Below are positions 1 through 10,933 of a DNA stretch of 64,000 nt, piece after piece. Position 1 is the stretch's first letter; each line of letters starts with the position of its first letter. The notes under the pieces were generated by a model. That model saw only the letters and a program-made list of their open reading frames with translations, ran no database searches and was not told the origin of the DNA. The position numbers and the translations under genes were made by a program. This DNA is from Thamnaconus septentrionalis (lineage: Eukaryota > Chordata > Actinopteri > Tetraodontiformes > Monacanthidae): contig CM020506.1 of NCBI GenBank assembly GCA_009823395.1, positions 23,236,501-23,300,500 on the forward strand, given 5' to 3'.

Positions 1-192
1 AGAAAAAAGGGACCCCGTTATAACTGGTTTTAAATAGGCTCTATTCATACAGCGTCTTTGTGATCTAGTCATTTCTTTATGTTCAATGGGATTTTACAAT
101 TACTAATATCCATCACCAGTAATACATCTTGTTTTGTTTTTTTTGACGTGACACATGAAAAAACAAAACAAAACAAATCTATCTTTGTCCAG

Positions 193-308
193 GTGTTGGG
201 AGCCTGTTTCCTTGCTGCAACCCAAACAATCTGCGAGGCCGCCCAGCTACATTCTTCATTCTTCATGCACTGGGTGGGGCCATCCTCTTCATCACTGATG
301 GGATCATT
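193..308 (+). CDS. mfsd4a: mfsd4a exon with NLRG motif and first helix of the C-terminal half
   Basis: The exon starts after the acceptor ending at 192 with two bases of a split codon, then 38 codons. It reads LFPCC...NLRGRP, then a hydrophobic helix ending ITDGII. The donor GTGAG starts at 309. The alternative frame here, which is also open, does not match the family. Confidence 0.85.
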
Positions 309-1392
309 GTGAGAATCAATAAAACTTGCATATATCCACTAGTTACTGGTTCACTTTTCTTAAAGGTCCAGTGTGTAAGTTTTGGCTTAATTTATGCTTT
401 TTATATTGGTAAAGACTTGACAAACTACCCATAAATCCCCCTCCCCTTCCCCCCAACAGGGCTCTTATGCCGGCTTCGTCTACATCTACGCAGTGTCCCC
501 GCCTGTCCTGATGGCCAACAAGCTGGCTGGTGGTCTGAGCAGTGCATTCTGGGCCTCTGTCACAATGGGGAGACTCATATTTATCTGCGTGTCCGTCAGA
601 TACACCGCACCCAAGCTGCTCACCTTCAGCATGGTATGAATGTGTTTTGTTTTTTGTTTTTTTGTTTGTTTGTTTTTGTCCGGTCTGGCCATAATGACAA
701 GCAGAAGTGTCTCTGAATGTCTATGATGGCTGACAGATTTTATTGTCAGAGGTAGATCTTGAGAGTGTGAGCCACATGGGTCGTTTCAGGAGCTACCTCT
801 TTAGTGGTTTTATTATAATATTCTTGGTGACATTCTGGCCATGACCAGACTGAGGGAGGGACAGATAGGGGGGTGAGAGGAAAGTAGAGAGGGGAAATGA
901 GTGTGAGAGTGGGGGAAGGGGGGGGGGGGGTGATGAGAGGGATAGAGAGAGAGGAGTAGAGGAGGCGACTGGCAACAATATACAATTTTTGTGTCAAAAC
1001 AGAACAAAACAGATCGTACATTTGCATAGCTAATTGTCAGATATTGGGCTTATTCAAATGATAACCTGATTAATCTAAGGAAAAAAAGAAAGAGAAAAAA
1101 AAAATATATATATATATATATACCCACACATACATGCGCATACCTGTACATTTACACATGTTCATATGCACATAGATGCATATCTACCCATATAAACATA
1201 CATGCGAGTACATACAATGATAATAATAATGATAGCGATGATAATAATAACGACGTTAATAGTAATAATAATATTATTAATAATAATGATAATAATAATA
1301 GTAAAAATAACAGTAATAATAATATACTCATGGATGAATAAGACAATAAGCTATGCAACAGTGTGCAACAGTGTACCCGCGCTTGTGTATTC

Positions 1393-1433
<41 letters not shown>

Positions 1434-4400
1434 CTTGCATGTGTGTATACTTGTGTGTGTGTGCATACTTATATGTGTGTATACGTGTGTGTGTATATAC
1501 TTGCATGTGTGTATACTTGTGTGTGTGCATACTTACATGTGTGTATATGTGTATGTGTGTGTGTGTGTGCGTGTGTATGGATGTGGTGGTGTGTGTATCT
1601 GAGTGCAGGAGTGGGTGTGTTTAAGTACGTCACTGGAAGTAGGCTGTCAATTAGTGCGGCCTCCGAGGTCGTAACCGCCCCACGCCAGCAACGAGCCGGG
1701 GGGGAGATCCCGGGCACGGCACACCCGCCGCAGAGCCGGCCAGGAAGAGGCCCGGAGCAGCAGGCCCCCCGGGCCGGAGGGCACCCACCCACGAGGAGCC
1801 AGGGCAAGATGACAGGGAGGCAAATACCCCAAGAAGAAGGGACACCAAAAGTGAGACCAGACCCATCCCCATGACAGGACCCAGCCCCTTCACCCACCGG
1901 GAGGATCGGTACCCAAGGCAGGCCCGGGCACCCAGAAGCCCCCCCCCTACGGACCCAGTGTGGCGCATCAACCGCCCCCTCCACCCCCCACATCCCCCAG
2001 CCGCCCCCACCGCCCCGGAACCCCCCGGCGCCAGGGACAGCCCCCGGCCCCGAGGCCACAGCCGCACCCCCCCCCAACGCCGGCAAAGCGGGCCCCCAAG
2101 AGAGAGCCCCTGGTTCCCTCTGTGCCCTGTAAAGAAGAAAAATAAATAAGTAAATAAAATAAAAGGATAAATTAAATAAACAACCTGTGGACCCCCGCCC
2201 ACCACCGTCAAACCCCCGTGTCTCGGGTCGTCGCCGCCCGGCCGCCCAGCGGCGCAGGGGGACCACCCGGGCAGCGGCCCGGCCCCAGGATTGGGGAGGG
2301 GGACCCCGCCACAGGTGGCAAGGACCCCATAGGCCCAGCCGGTCACGCACCCCGGGGGCACCGGACTGCACAGGGCCCATCCAGAGTGGGAAAGATGCCG
2401 GATCCCGCCCCCACCAGCAGGCCGACCCCACTGTGTAGGAGTGTCAGTGTGTATATATGTGCATTTGCTGGTGTGTTGGACTATGGTGCGGTTAAAATGG
2501 GGGGGTAGAAAGGCCCTGGGGCAACCACACTGCTGCTGAGCAGCGCAGCTGCCGCAGTGCACGAAACCCACCCCCAGGCCCTGTGTCTAAAATGCGAGGG
2601 TCTCGGATGGAGCGGTGGTCGGTCCCCCAGGCCCTGTATGTCTAAAATGCTATTAAAATTGGAGAGGGTCTCGGATGGAGCGGTGGTCGGTCGATGTAGA
2701 CCATCATCCAAAGCCCTAGTGATCATGTCAGTGGGTCATTGACTGCGTGGGGGCCAGGTCCTCGCCAACAAGGGTGCAGTTTGTGCCCCAAAGCAAGGGT
2801 GAGGAAACCGCCGTTCTGCACACAGCAACCTGCTACATGGTCCAAATATGGCTTGTGTGCATTTCTCACGTGGTTGATCGCCAAATATTTGAGTGAGTTG
2901 AGGAGCATGTGACAGGAATGGGGGCCGGGGGGTGAGTATTTAAATTTGACAGGAGGGTTGGCTGCCACTGCAGGGGTTTTTTTGTTATTTATTTATTTTA
3001 TCATCTGGAGTTCCTCTTATTAGACAAATGTATCCTTGTTATGCCTTGAGTGCTGTGGATCTTAAAATATCCTAACAGTTTTATTATTTTTACAATAAAT
3101 ACCATAATAAATTATATTTTTAAAATGATTATTATAACTGATTATCTTAATGAAGCCATAGGAATTCACTTGCAGCAGACTCAACAGATTAGATAGACTG
3201 GCATTTGTTCAATCAGTGTTAATCAACTGTTTCAATCCCGTGACTATGCATAGAAAATCAATTCAAATCAATCAATTTCAGATGAAAAGAACAGTCACAA
3301 TATTTGGAAAACATTAACTTAGAATCGCTGCAGGCACTTTGATTCACTATAGTCAGAAAAACCTAAATTATACAGGTGTAGGGCATAACTTGGTTTACGC
3401 AGATGTGTGTGAACATGAGAGGGTCCTAGTATCAGCTAGCATTGATTTCAAATAAAATAATCTTTTCAGATTCCAATAAGACATCAATTTCATAAAACCA
3501 ATTAGTATCCTTTGGAAAACAGACTTATATTCTTGAAGGTTTAGTGTAAGGCAAACCTAAACATTGTAATATGTGATATTGGCTCTCAACAGCCAGCCGG
3601 CTAGCTTTTTGAGCTTCTCAACGGCTTGGCTCAAGCAAGCTAGCCTCTTAACCTTCCATTCCTGAGGCTGATCCTGCGCTATCCCCTTGCTTCCTCGTCT
3701 TCGTCTGTCCCAGCCGTCACAAATCTTCACCAGCGCTGCTCCGTCATTGCCATCCTCACCGGCCATGGCGCTATGCTACACACCCTTGCAGCTCCTCCAG
3801 CTCTGTCATCATGTTTGATGACCTCGTCCTTCCACGGAACTTATCGCCTCACTAAAGAATTTCAGACTTCTTCTTCGCCGACAATACATTCACCGAGGCT
3901 CCGAGGCAACAACTTCACTACCATAAACAGTATCCCATCAATAGCTTGCCTGAGCCAAGCCGTTTCTGGAAAAGGTGCAAGAAGGCTAAAGAAGAAGGGC
4001 TAGAAAACAAATGCACAGAAGTGGAGAATCCCAGCCACAACGCTAAGCATATGTACAAGAAGATCAAAGAAAATGTTGGTGGTACCACAGCACCCCCATC
4101 AAAATACATAAAGGCTGCTGATGGTAGAATCTTGCATGAACAGGAAGACAATTCAGCTTGCTGGGAGGATTACATCCAAGAGCTCTTCAATGAGGATCAG
4201 GCACAAGAGACATTTGTTACAGATTTCATAGAATCAGACCCGCCAAACATGAAGTCTGAGATTGAATGGGCACAGCAGAAAATGAAGCCTGGAAAAGCTG
4301 CTGGTCCAGATGAAATTTATGTGGAGATGCTCAAGGCTCTTGATGAAGATGGAATTCACATCATTTGGGAACTGGCCAACACTGTGTACGAAACCAGAAC

Positions 4401-7400
4401 ATTTCCTGAAGATATGCTCCAGTCAATCTTTGTAGCGTTACCTAAGATCCCGGGTACTCTTGACTGCTCAAGCCACCGGACAATTAGTCTCATGTCCCAT
4501 TCATTCATCTTCTATACCCGCTTATTCCAATTCAGGGTCACGGGGGTCTGCTGGAGCCTATCCCAGCTGTCTTAGGGCGAAGGCAGGGTGACACCCTGGA
4601 CAAGTCGCCAGTTCATCGCAGGGCCACATAGAGACAAACAACCATTCACACTCACATGCACACCTACGGACAATTTAGAATACTCAATTGACCTCACATG
4701 CATGTTTTTGGACTGTGGGAGGAAGCCGGAGAACCCGGAGAGAACCCACGCAGACACGGGGAGAACATGCAAACTCCACACAGAAAGGTCACAGGTCCGG
4801 GCCCCGGAATCGAACCCACGACCTTCTTGCTGTGAGGCGGCAGCGCTAACCACTGCGCCACCGTGTCGCCCTGTCTCATGTCCCATATTCTTAAAATCAT
4901 TTTGAACGTGATCCTGCAAAGAATCAGATCTCAGTCTCAGTGGAAAAATTCCAGGCAAGCGTACCAGAGGGGGTCAGCGGAGGACTTTCCTTGATAACTT
5001 TGGCATGAAGACAAGACACCTCTAGGATTTCGCTAGAAAAAGGTACGAGTGGCACAGAGTGATGGTTCGTCAAGCACTGAATTGGTGATGGCACTTACGA
5101 CGACGATCCCATCACTGTGGCGCGGCCGCAGCATGGGCACTAGCTCCCACACTTCCGCATTGCATCACCACATCACACATCATCTTAACAACCTCAGCAT
5201 CAACCCTTTCAACCTCCGCCCAGTACCCCCTCCAACCTCCTTAACTTCCGTTCCCATCCCACTGCTCTCCCATCCATCTCTCTTGCTCTCCTAAACACTG
5301 GTTCCCTCTCCCTCCAAACTGTTACTGGACAACAACATTGATCTCCTCCTCACTGCAACCTGGCAACAACACTCTGACTTTTATTCCCTCAACCAAGCTA
5401 CCCCCCCACACCCTTGACCTCGTCTGTTCCTCCTCTCTTCCCATATGTGACCCTGACCCTCTCCCATTCCCACTATCTGATCACCCTACTGCCCTCTCCC
5501 TATAACTGCAAGAAATGTTCCATCTCCTTCCACAACATCAACATCTCTTGACCCACTTACCGTCTCCCAGGCCATATTATCTGCCCTACCCATTGACTCT
5601 GCCCCCTCCTTTCTTGAGGCCTATTCCATCATGCTCAACTCCATTCTCTCCAACTCTTTGGATGCCTTGGCCCCCCTGAAAACCACCACCGTATCTTTCA
5701 CCACCTCCTCCCCCTGGTACATCCTCGTACTCCGCAAAATTAAACAAACCGGACGTCAACTGGAACAACTCTCACGCAAAACCCACCTTACTGTCCACAC
5801 TGGTGTCATGTTTTGTGTATTTCCTGTTTTATTTTGAAGTCTGTTTATACTGTCGTCAGAGTCTTTAGTTATACTTCCTGTGTATACTTCTTAATGTCTG
5901 TCACCTGTGTCTCGTTGTCAGCCCTGCCCTGATTGTTCTCACCTGTGCTCCCATGCCCCGGTGTATAAATGACACCATTACTGCCTCCTACCTGTTCCCT
6001 TGACTCCCTTCCCACCACCACCAATTAAGACCTGCCTCTCTGTCCTCCTCCCTCATCTCACCTTCCCCTATAATTAGTCGCTGTACCTTGGTCATGTTCC
6101 CTGTTTTCAAACTCGCCTCTGTCACCCCATTCTTGAAAAACCCACCCTTGACCCAGTAAATCTGTCCAACCACCTGCAGTATATGAACCCCTCCAGTCTG
6201 GTTGCCTCCCCCTGCATAGCAATGAGACTGCTCTGGATAAGGTTCTTAATCATCTCCACCGACTCTGGATCCCTCACTATCCTCCTGCATCTTGACCTCA
6301 GGGCAGCATTTGACGCGGTGGACCACTCCATTCTCCTCCAAAGGCTGCGCCAACTGGGAGTTGAGGGCACTGCACTGGATTGGTTCACCTCCTACCTCAC
6401 TGACCCCAAACACACCCCCAGGGCTCTGTCCAAGGCCCCCTTCTCTTTATCTGTTACCTCTCTCCGCTTTGTCATATTATTCGGAACTTCAACCTGGATT
6501 TTCACTGTTATGCTGACACTCAGATCTACCTCAGTACCAAATCCACTCACAACCCCCCGCTCTTCCGTATTGAAAACTGCATCTATGCAATCAAATCCTG
6601 GCTAACCCACAACTTCCTCAAACAGTGCAGACAAGACTGAACTCCTCATTGGCACCATATCCATCCTGACTAAATATGGCCCCATCTCACTCACCATTGA
6701 CAATGTAACCATCACTCCTTCCCCCCTGGCACGCAACCTTGGCATCATCCTTGACCATACCCTTTCCCTTGCTCCTCATGTTGACTCCGTCATCAAAACA
6801 TCCTACTTTCACCTCCTTAACATAGCCAAAATCAAACACTACCTCTCCCCACTGCTACTGAATCTCTCATCCACGCATTCATCTCCTCCCGCCTTGACTA
6901 TCGCAACTCCCTTCTCACTGGCATGTCCGCTCGCTCCCTCCATTTCTCGTTATATATGCTTCAAAAATGGGACACGTGCATGTATGACGTGACTTCAAAG
7001 AAATAATTTACTAACAGGCAGTGGCGAGGGCAACATGCCTGGTTTTAACATCTGCTGTAGCTAGGACAAGGAACTGCTCCCCTTTGCATGCTCCTCATGG
7101 TACATTCCGTGACACGGTTTTCTTTTCAAGTCTTTGAACGTTTCAGGCTATCTTTGTTTTTAGTTGAATGTTGGCTACGGCTAGTGCGTTCACTTCTCTT
7201 CTTTTACTAAAGTCACGTGATGCAAGTCACGTAGGCAGCTTGTGGCCTCGCATTGGGCGGAGGAAGGGAAATGGGAGAGCTGGGGTGATTGACAGCTGTG
7301 ACCGCCAATCGCCAGGTCCTCTCGGGTACTATGGGACCCGGCTAGTCACTGTCAGAGGTCTGAGTACTGAGAAAAACTCTGACATTTCCGACCCGGACTC

Positions 7401-10400
7401 AGTTCTTGTGAAAGGATCAAGATCCGAGCCGTGTTGGGTATAGGAATGTCCAATTCCGACGAGGACCTGAACTTACTTCTTGTGAATGGACCCGAGATTC
7501 GAGCCAGGTTGGCTCAGAACGTCCGATTCCTACCCGGCTGCGGACTAACTGCTTGAGAATTGACCCGAGAACCAAATTGGGTTGGGTCGGACCTCATGTT
7601 TTTCCGAAGACCTGTAGTCCAAGGCATTGCATCCTCTGATTATACTGCATAATTAATTATGTACACTCACATGATATAATAGTCAGTCTTGTATTTAAAG
7701 GAAGTGTAGCCTGTTTTTCTTTCTTTCCATTTTTCTTTCAAAACTATTGGTTGGTCATTTGAATGTTTTCTCTGTATGTGTCCCTTCAGATGGGGGTCGT
7801 TGTGGTGCAGCTTCTGTTGTTGATCTTCTACGAAAGCCCTGCATTTCTGTTCATCGGGACGTGCTTGTTGGGACTGTGTATCAGCAGTGTGTTCCCCTCC
7901 CTGCTGGCATTTACAGAGGACATCCTGAATTACCAAGGTGATGCACTCTTGTGTTAAGGATAGAGGAGCGATGTGTTTACATAATAAAGAAAGAAAGAAA
8001 GAACACCGAAACACAGAACACAGAAAGACAGAACTTTTTTTTATATTACGGTATATATTAATTTAATCAATCTATGATCATATGTTGTCTTCTAATCTTT
8101 AAATTTGGATAATAAAACATGGAAATTGTCATTATAGCTAAAAAAGAAACAGTCAACAACGCTAATACAAAACAACGCAAAAGAATGCTTATAGGTGGGT
8201 TGGTCTGTTGTTTTGTTTTTGTTTTTGAGGACCTATTTCATTGATTTGGTGATTTAAACCTACTTTAAATTCCCTCACTTATTAAAGGTTGTGCTACAAC
8301 AGTCCTGGTAGCCAGTGCCAGCACAGGAGAGATGGTGCTGCAGCTGCTGGTTGGATATGTGAGAAATCTTGATATTCTCCTTCAGTCTATAATCACTGTG
8401 ATTGGATCAGACAAATGCTGCATTTTTTTTTTTAATGATTTGCCAAAATGTTACAGCTGAAAATAATTTTTGTAAACAACAATTATAAAATATGTCTGCT
8501 CAGAGATGAAGTGTTCAACAAGAAGGAATAGTCTTCAAAGGCCATTATTAACTTGTTTTGGTATCACAAGAACTCCCATGTCACAGCTGGTGTGTGTGTG
8601 TGTGTGTGTGTGCGTGTGTGTGTGTGTCTTTTCCGACAGTTAATACACAACCATGGGAGTTACACTTTCCTGCTGAGCTGTACTATTTCACTATTCCTCG
8701 GTTTGTGCTTGTTCCTGCTGTTTCTTTACGTCCAGCACTTTCACAACAACGTTGGTGAGTAATGCAACAAATATACAAACGTGGGGGAATTACAATCCTG
8801 AGATGATATAAGACTAACAAAGGTCACGTTCAGACTGCCAGCCAAAATCCAATTTTTAGCCCATCCAGATTGAAAGCAAATGGCTCTTTTGTAGTCTGAA
8901 CAGTCACACATCACATGAAATCTGATTTTTGCGCAATGGATTAAAACCACCTTCGGGAGGTAGTTTCAAATCGCATTTGGACAGATGCGTCTCAGTCTGA
9001 ACAGCACCCAACACACCGATTGGTGTTGACTGTCCGCGATGTCACTCTACGCGATGCAAGACCCTATGCGCCAAACCGGAGAGCGCCATTTGAGGTGCGG
9101 AGCTGTAACGTAACAGAACAGACAGAAGAAGTAGAAAACACCAGTCCTTGGACAGAGGAAACTCATTGCCTCATCAATCTGTGAGGAGATAGCTCCATTC
9201 AAGCGAAGCTTCAGGGCATGTATCGCAACAAGTGCCCCCATCGCAATCATATGACGTCACACACTACACGTGCTGGATGGCGCCTCCGCGCCGACGTCGT
9301 TGCTACAGCAGCCTGATCAGGTCGGTCAATAATGTGGCCCAGTCTGAACACAGCCAGATCCCATTTGAACACTTGCTAAAAACAGTGATTTGAGAAGGAA
9401 TCTGATTTGAATCATGTGATTTGAATTATCAATCCAGCACATTGAATCAATGTTGGGGGGGGGGGGGGTGTCAACAGGGGTCAGCAGGCATAGGCAGGGG
9501 TTTGCAGGATTGTGAAGGGGTCAGTAGGCGTCGCGAGGGGTTGGCATGTGTCGGGGTGCGTCGGCTCAGCCCCAGCTTGTAGCTTTAATTATCATTATTG
9601 TTATGTACCTTACGCGTCTTTCGCCCCAATTTTGACCCCTTTAACCTCGTTCAATCTCGACGAAATTTGGCACGCACAGCTGTAGGTGCTCCATAGTGCC
9701 ACCTACAGGCAACACCCTCACAAGAAAAATTTTCACAGCCACTGCGAACGTAGTAGTCATGGGACCAAAACCCACGTGTACGTGATCCTCTGCTACACAA
9801 ATAACTTGTTTTTGACAGCTAAAAACTAAAATGTTGCACTGTTTGTCATTATTATTATTATTATTGTTATCATTATCATCATTATTATTATTATTATTAT
9901 CATCATCATCATCACTACTATTATTGTTAGCATTATTCTTACTGAAACAAAGTTTTTGCCCTGGGCAGAACAGTCACATGCAGAGGAGCATGTGGTTTGT
10001 TAAGAGCGATTCTTAATACATCACAAACGCTTGTTTCCACCAGCTCATATTGTAACCCCATAAAGTGTGTTGGCCTTCTCACCTTAGCTGCGCCTTCCTG
10101 GTTACGTAATATATAAATCAATAAATTATATTTGTATGTACAGATCATTTTCGTTTCAGCCCATTAGTGTGTTGCTATAAGAGGAAACAATCAAATAGGA
10201 TTCAGATTCAACTTCAAATTGAAAGATTTGCACTGTACCTTCTGTCCACACCAAGGAAATGAACCTGGACGTGAATTCATGGTGAGAATGTGGCATTTAC
10301 GGACTGCTTTTTACAAGTAAAAAAACAAAAACAAAACAACCTGTGTAATATTTAGAGATTTTGAGAAGAAACAGCGACATCATGTATATTATAATATACC

Positions 10401-10933
10401 ATATTAGATTGCACTACGGTGGCCTTTACCCCCAAAACTGGATACATTGTCCTCCTTCTTCACTGGTTTATTTGAGGATGAGTGGTTCACCCTAAACATG
10501 AAACGCACTGTCAGGCGACTTGGATTGTCCACACAAGGCTGACTGGGAGCAAGACCCTTGATCTATGGGCACGGAAACCAAATTACTTTTATTGTACTGC
10601 GATTATAAACTTTTATTAATGTATGAATGGGCTTTATATTGTTTTTACCAATATAAACGTCATAAATCAGGCCAAATTCTACACAATCAATCTTTAATTT
10701 GCTGAATTAAAGTTCTGATTCAGGCAGCAGTGAAATGCAGCACTTTCGGTGGAGCCCTTCTGCCACGGACCTACTGAGTTTTGGCCTTTTCATTGACCTC
10801 CACTGACTGTTGGCTATATTCACAGAAAGGCTTAGTCATCTGTTGTGCCATAAACTATACACACTGTTCTTATTTTTTAGGTTCGTCCAAGAACATCCCT
10901 TTGGAAGGGATGGTGACAACAGGCAAGCCCTGA
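193..10933 (+). CDS. mfsd4a: mfsd4a, major facilitator superfamily domain-containing 4A (3' part, six exons)
   Basis: Multi-pass membrane transporter of the major facilitator superfamily; the MFSD4 family is related to the Na+-dependent glucose transporter NaGLT1, but the substrate of 4A is not settled. Coding exons read here: 193-308, 460-633, 7790-7937, 8288-8358, 8640-8754 and 10881-10933, all with AG/GT borders and matching phases (0, 0, 1, 0, 1). Family landmarks in order: NLRG then a helix ending [45 protein letters not shown]; a last hydrophobic helix before QHFHNN; short tail ending TGKP and stop. The 5' exons lie left of the window. It is convergent with elk4, as in human 1q32. No break is seen in these exons. 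Ortholog assignment rests on remembered human MFSD4A. It could be one of two teleost paralogues. Confidence 0.9.
460..633 (+). CDS. mfsd4a: mfsd4a exon, two membrane segments
   Basis: 58 codons, phase 0 on both sides, after a C-rich acceptor at 458-459 and before the donor GTATG at 634. It contains [12 protein letters not shown] and [11 protein letters not shown], the typical MFSD4 pattern of a tyrosine-rich helix followed by an FWxxxTxGRL motif. Confidence 0.88.
1081..1624. repeat. compound microsatellite: A-run, (TA)n, (AAT)n, (GT)n
   Basis: An A-rich run passes into (TA)n at about 1104-1122, then imperfect ATA/AAT repeats (about 1216-1325), then (GT)n from 1395. Between 1433 and 1560 a unit of about 64 bases (ACTTGCATGTGTGTATACTT...) occurs twice, so the GT tract has a higher-order repeat. 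Long ORFs across it are composition artefacts. Confidence 0.85.
1660..2440. repeat. GC-rich C-strand block with AT-rich centre
   Basis: An island far richer in G+C than its surroundings, with C runs on the plus strand, split at 2130-2185 by an AT-rich stretch of AAATAAATA type. I read it as a dispersed repeat or repeat remnant, not a gene; the open frames across it on the minus strand are low-complexity G/P/R-rich. The family is not recognised. Confidence 0.5.
2585..2695. repeat. imperfect tandem duplication
   Basis: TCTAAAATGC and GAGGGTCTCGGATGGAGCGG recur about 60 bases apart (2585-2622 and 2641-2690), the second copy carrying an extra TATTAAAATTG. Confidence 0.7.
3571..4960 (+). mobile_element. 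non-LTR retrotransposon fragment (RTE/R4-like reverse transcriptase)
   Basis: The plus frame from about 3946 reads [12 protein letters not shown], then the RT-domain entry motif [33 protein letters not shown] and HRTISLMSH. After the SINE the frame resumes as [14 protein letters not shown] (from 4884). The catalytic YxDD block is absent, so it is a short dead copy. Its 5' flank (3571-3763) lies inverted. Clade is uncertain between RTE and R4/Dong. Confidence 0.75.
4501..4872 (-). mobile_element. tRNA-derived SINE, full length, inserted in the LINE
   Basis: Read on the minus strand the element starts GGGCGACACGG and has RNA polymerase III promoter boxes: A box TGGCGCAGTGG at 4850-4860 and B box GTTCGATTC at 4807-4815. 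It ends in a GAATGA-type tail. A perfect 14-bp target-site duplication, GTCTCATGTCCCAT, flanks it at 4487-4500 and 4873-4886. The body matches the common teleost V-SINE-like family with an L2-type 3' tail. Confidence 0.88.
5140..6950 (+). mobile_element. L2-type LINE, decayed
   Basis: Fragments of endonuclease and reverse transcriptase lie in shifting frames. Clearest is 6250-6410: [31 protein letters not shown] and SYLTD, diagnostic of the L2/CR1 superfamily RT. Later pieces read [26 protein letters not shown] and [12 protein letters not shown] piece of RT between YLTD and YADTQ is deleted. Upstream 5140-6100 is C/T-rich and heavily broken. Confidence 0.75.
7790..7937 (+). CDS. mfsd4a: mfsd4a exon, [12 protein letters not shown] helix
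   Basis: The exon follows a 7.2-kb intron. It encodes a long hydrophobic stretch, then [20 protein letters not shown] and EDILNYQ. It ends with one base of a split glycine codon before the donor GTGAT at 7938. Confidence 0.9.
8288..8358 (+). CDS. mfsd4a: mfsd4a exon, CATTVLVAS...[10 protein letters not shown]
   Basis: 71 bases: two bases complete the split glycine, then 23 codons. CATTVLV and [10 protein letters not shown] are nearly unchanged from mammalian MFSD4A. The donor GTGAG starts at 8359. Confidence 0.9.
8640..8754 (+). CDS. mfsd4a: mfsd4a exon, last transmembrane helix
   Basis: 115 bases starting [14 protein letters not shown] and ending in a hydrophobic helix plus YVQHFHNNV. The acceptor at 8638-8639 lies just after a (GT)n tract. 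One base is left for the next exon. Confidence 0.9.
8828..9440. mobile_element. MITE-like element in mfsd4a intron
   Basis: The sequence opens with CACGTTCAGACTGCC and carries several TCTGAACAG / CAGTCTGAACA motifs in both orientations, closing with CAGTCTGAACACAG near 9340. This is the look of a common teleost non-autonomous DNA transposon. Superfamily and exact ends were not determined. Confidence 0.5.
9440..9935. repeat. G-rich degenerate repeat, teleost interspersed repeat and (ATT)n tract
   Basis: 9453-9545 repeats GGGGT(C/T)(A/T)GCAGG-type units. 9600-9730 has the TTTGACCCCTTT...GAAATTTGGCACGCACA pattern of a common fish repeat. 9843-9930 is an ATT/ATC trinucleotide tract. Confidence 0.6.
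10548..10712. mobile_element. fragment of palindromic TTAA MITE
   Basis: Homologous by eye to 22450-22640: both carry CAAGA(C/G)CCTTGATCTA, then AACCAAATTACTT, TATTGTACTGCGA and a TTTAAT-type end. Only one arm is seen here. Confidence 0.65.
10881..10933 (+). CDS. mfsd4a: mfsd4a terminal coding exon (short C-terminal tail)
   Basis: Too short for ORF callers. After the acceptor at 10879-10880, GT completes a glycine codon and the frame reads [16 protein letters not shown] then TGA at 10931-10933. Phase fits the previous exon exactly. The other frames at this place are not compatible with that donor. Confidence 0.75.

Larger units (their letters stand above)
634..7789 (+). other. large mfsd4a intron filled with repeats
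   Basis: This intron holds, in order: half of a TTAA MITE just upstream in the previous intron (about 364-421), a G-rich/purine tract (850-960), microsatellites (1081-1624), a GC-rich block (1660-2440), a LINE with a nested SINE (3571-4960) and an L2 LINE (about 5140-6950). In 2700-3560 and 6951-7789 I see no coding or repeat family I can name. Confidence 0.7.

Noticed and set aside
1202..1874. Plus-strand ORFs of 140 and 173 codons
   Set aside because: Made of (VC)n translations of the GT microsatellite.
1469..2571. Two minus-strand ORFs of more than 300 codons
   Set aside because: They run through (GT)n and the GC-rich block; the translations are Gly/Pro/Arg/His-rich with no domain, and overlap each other in different frames.
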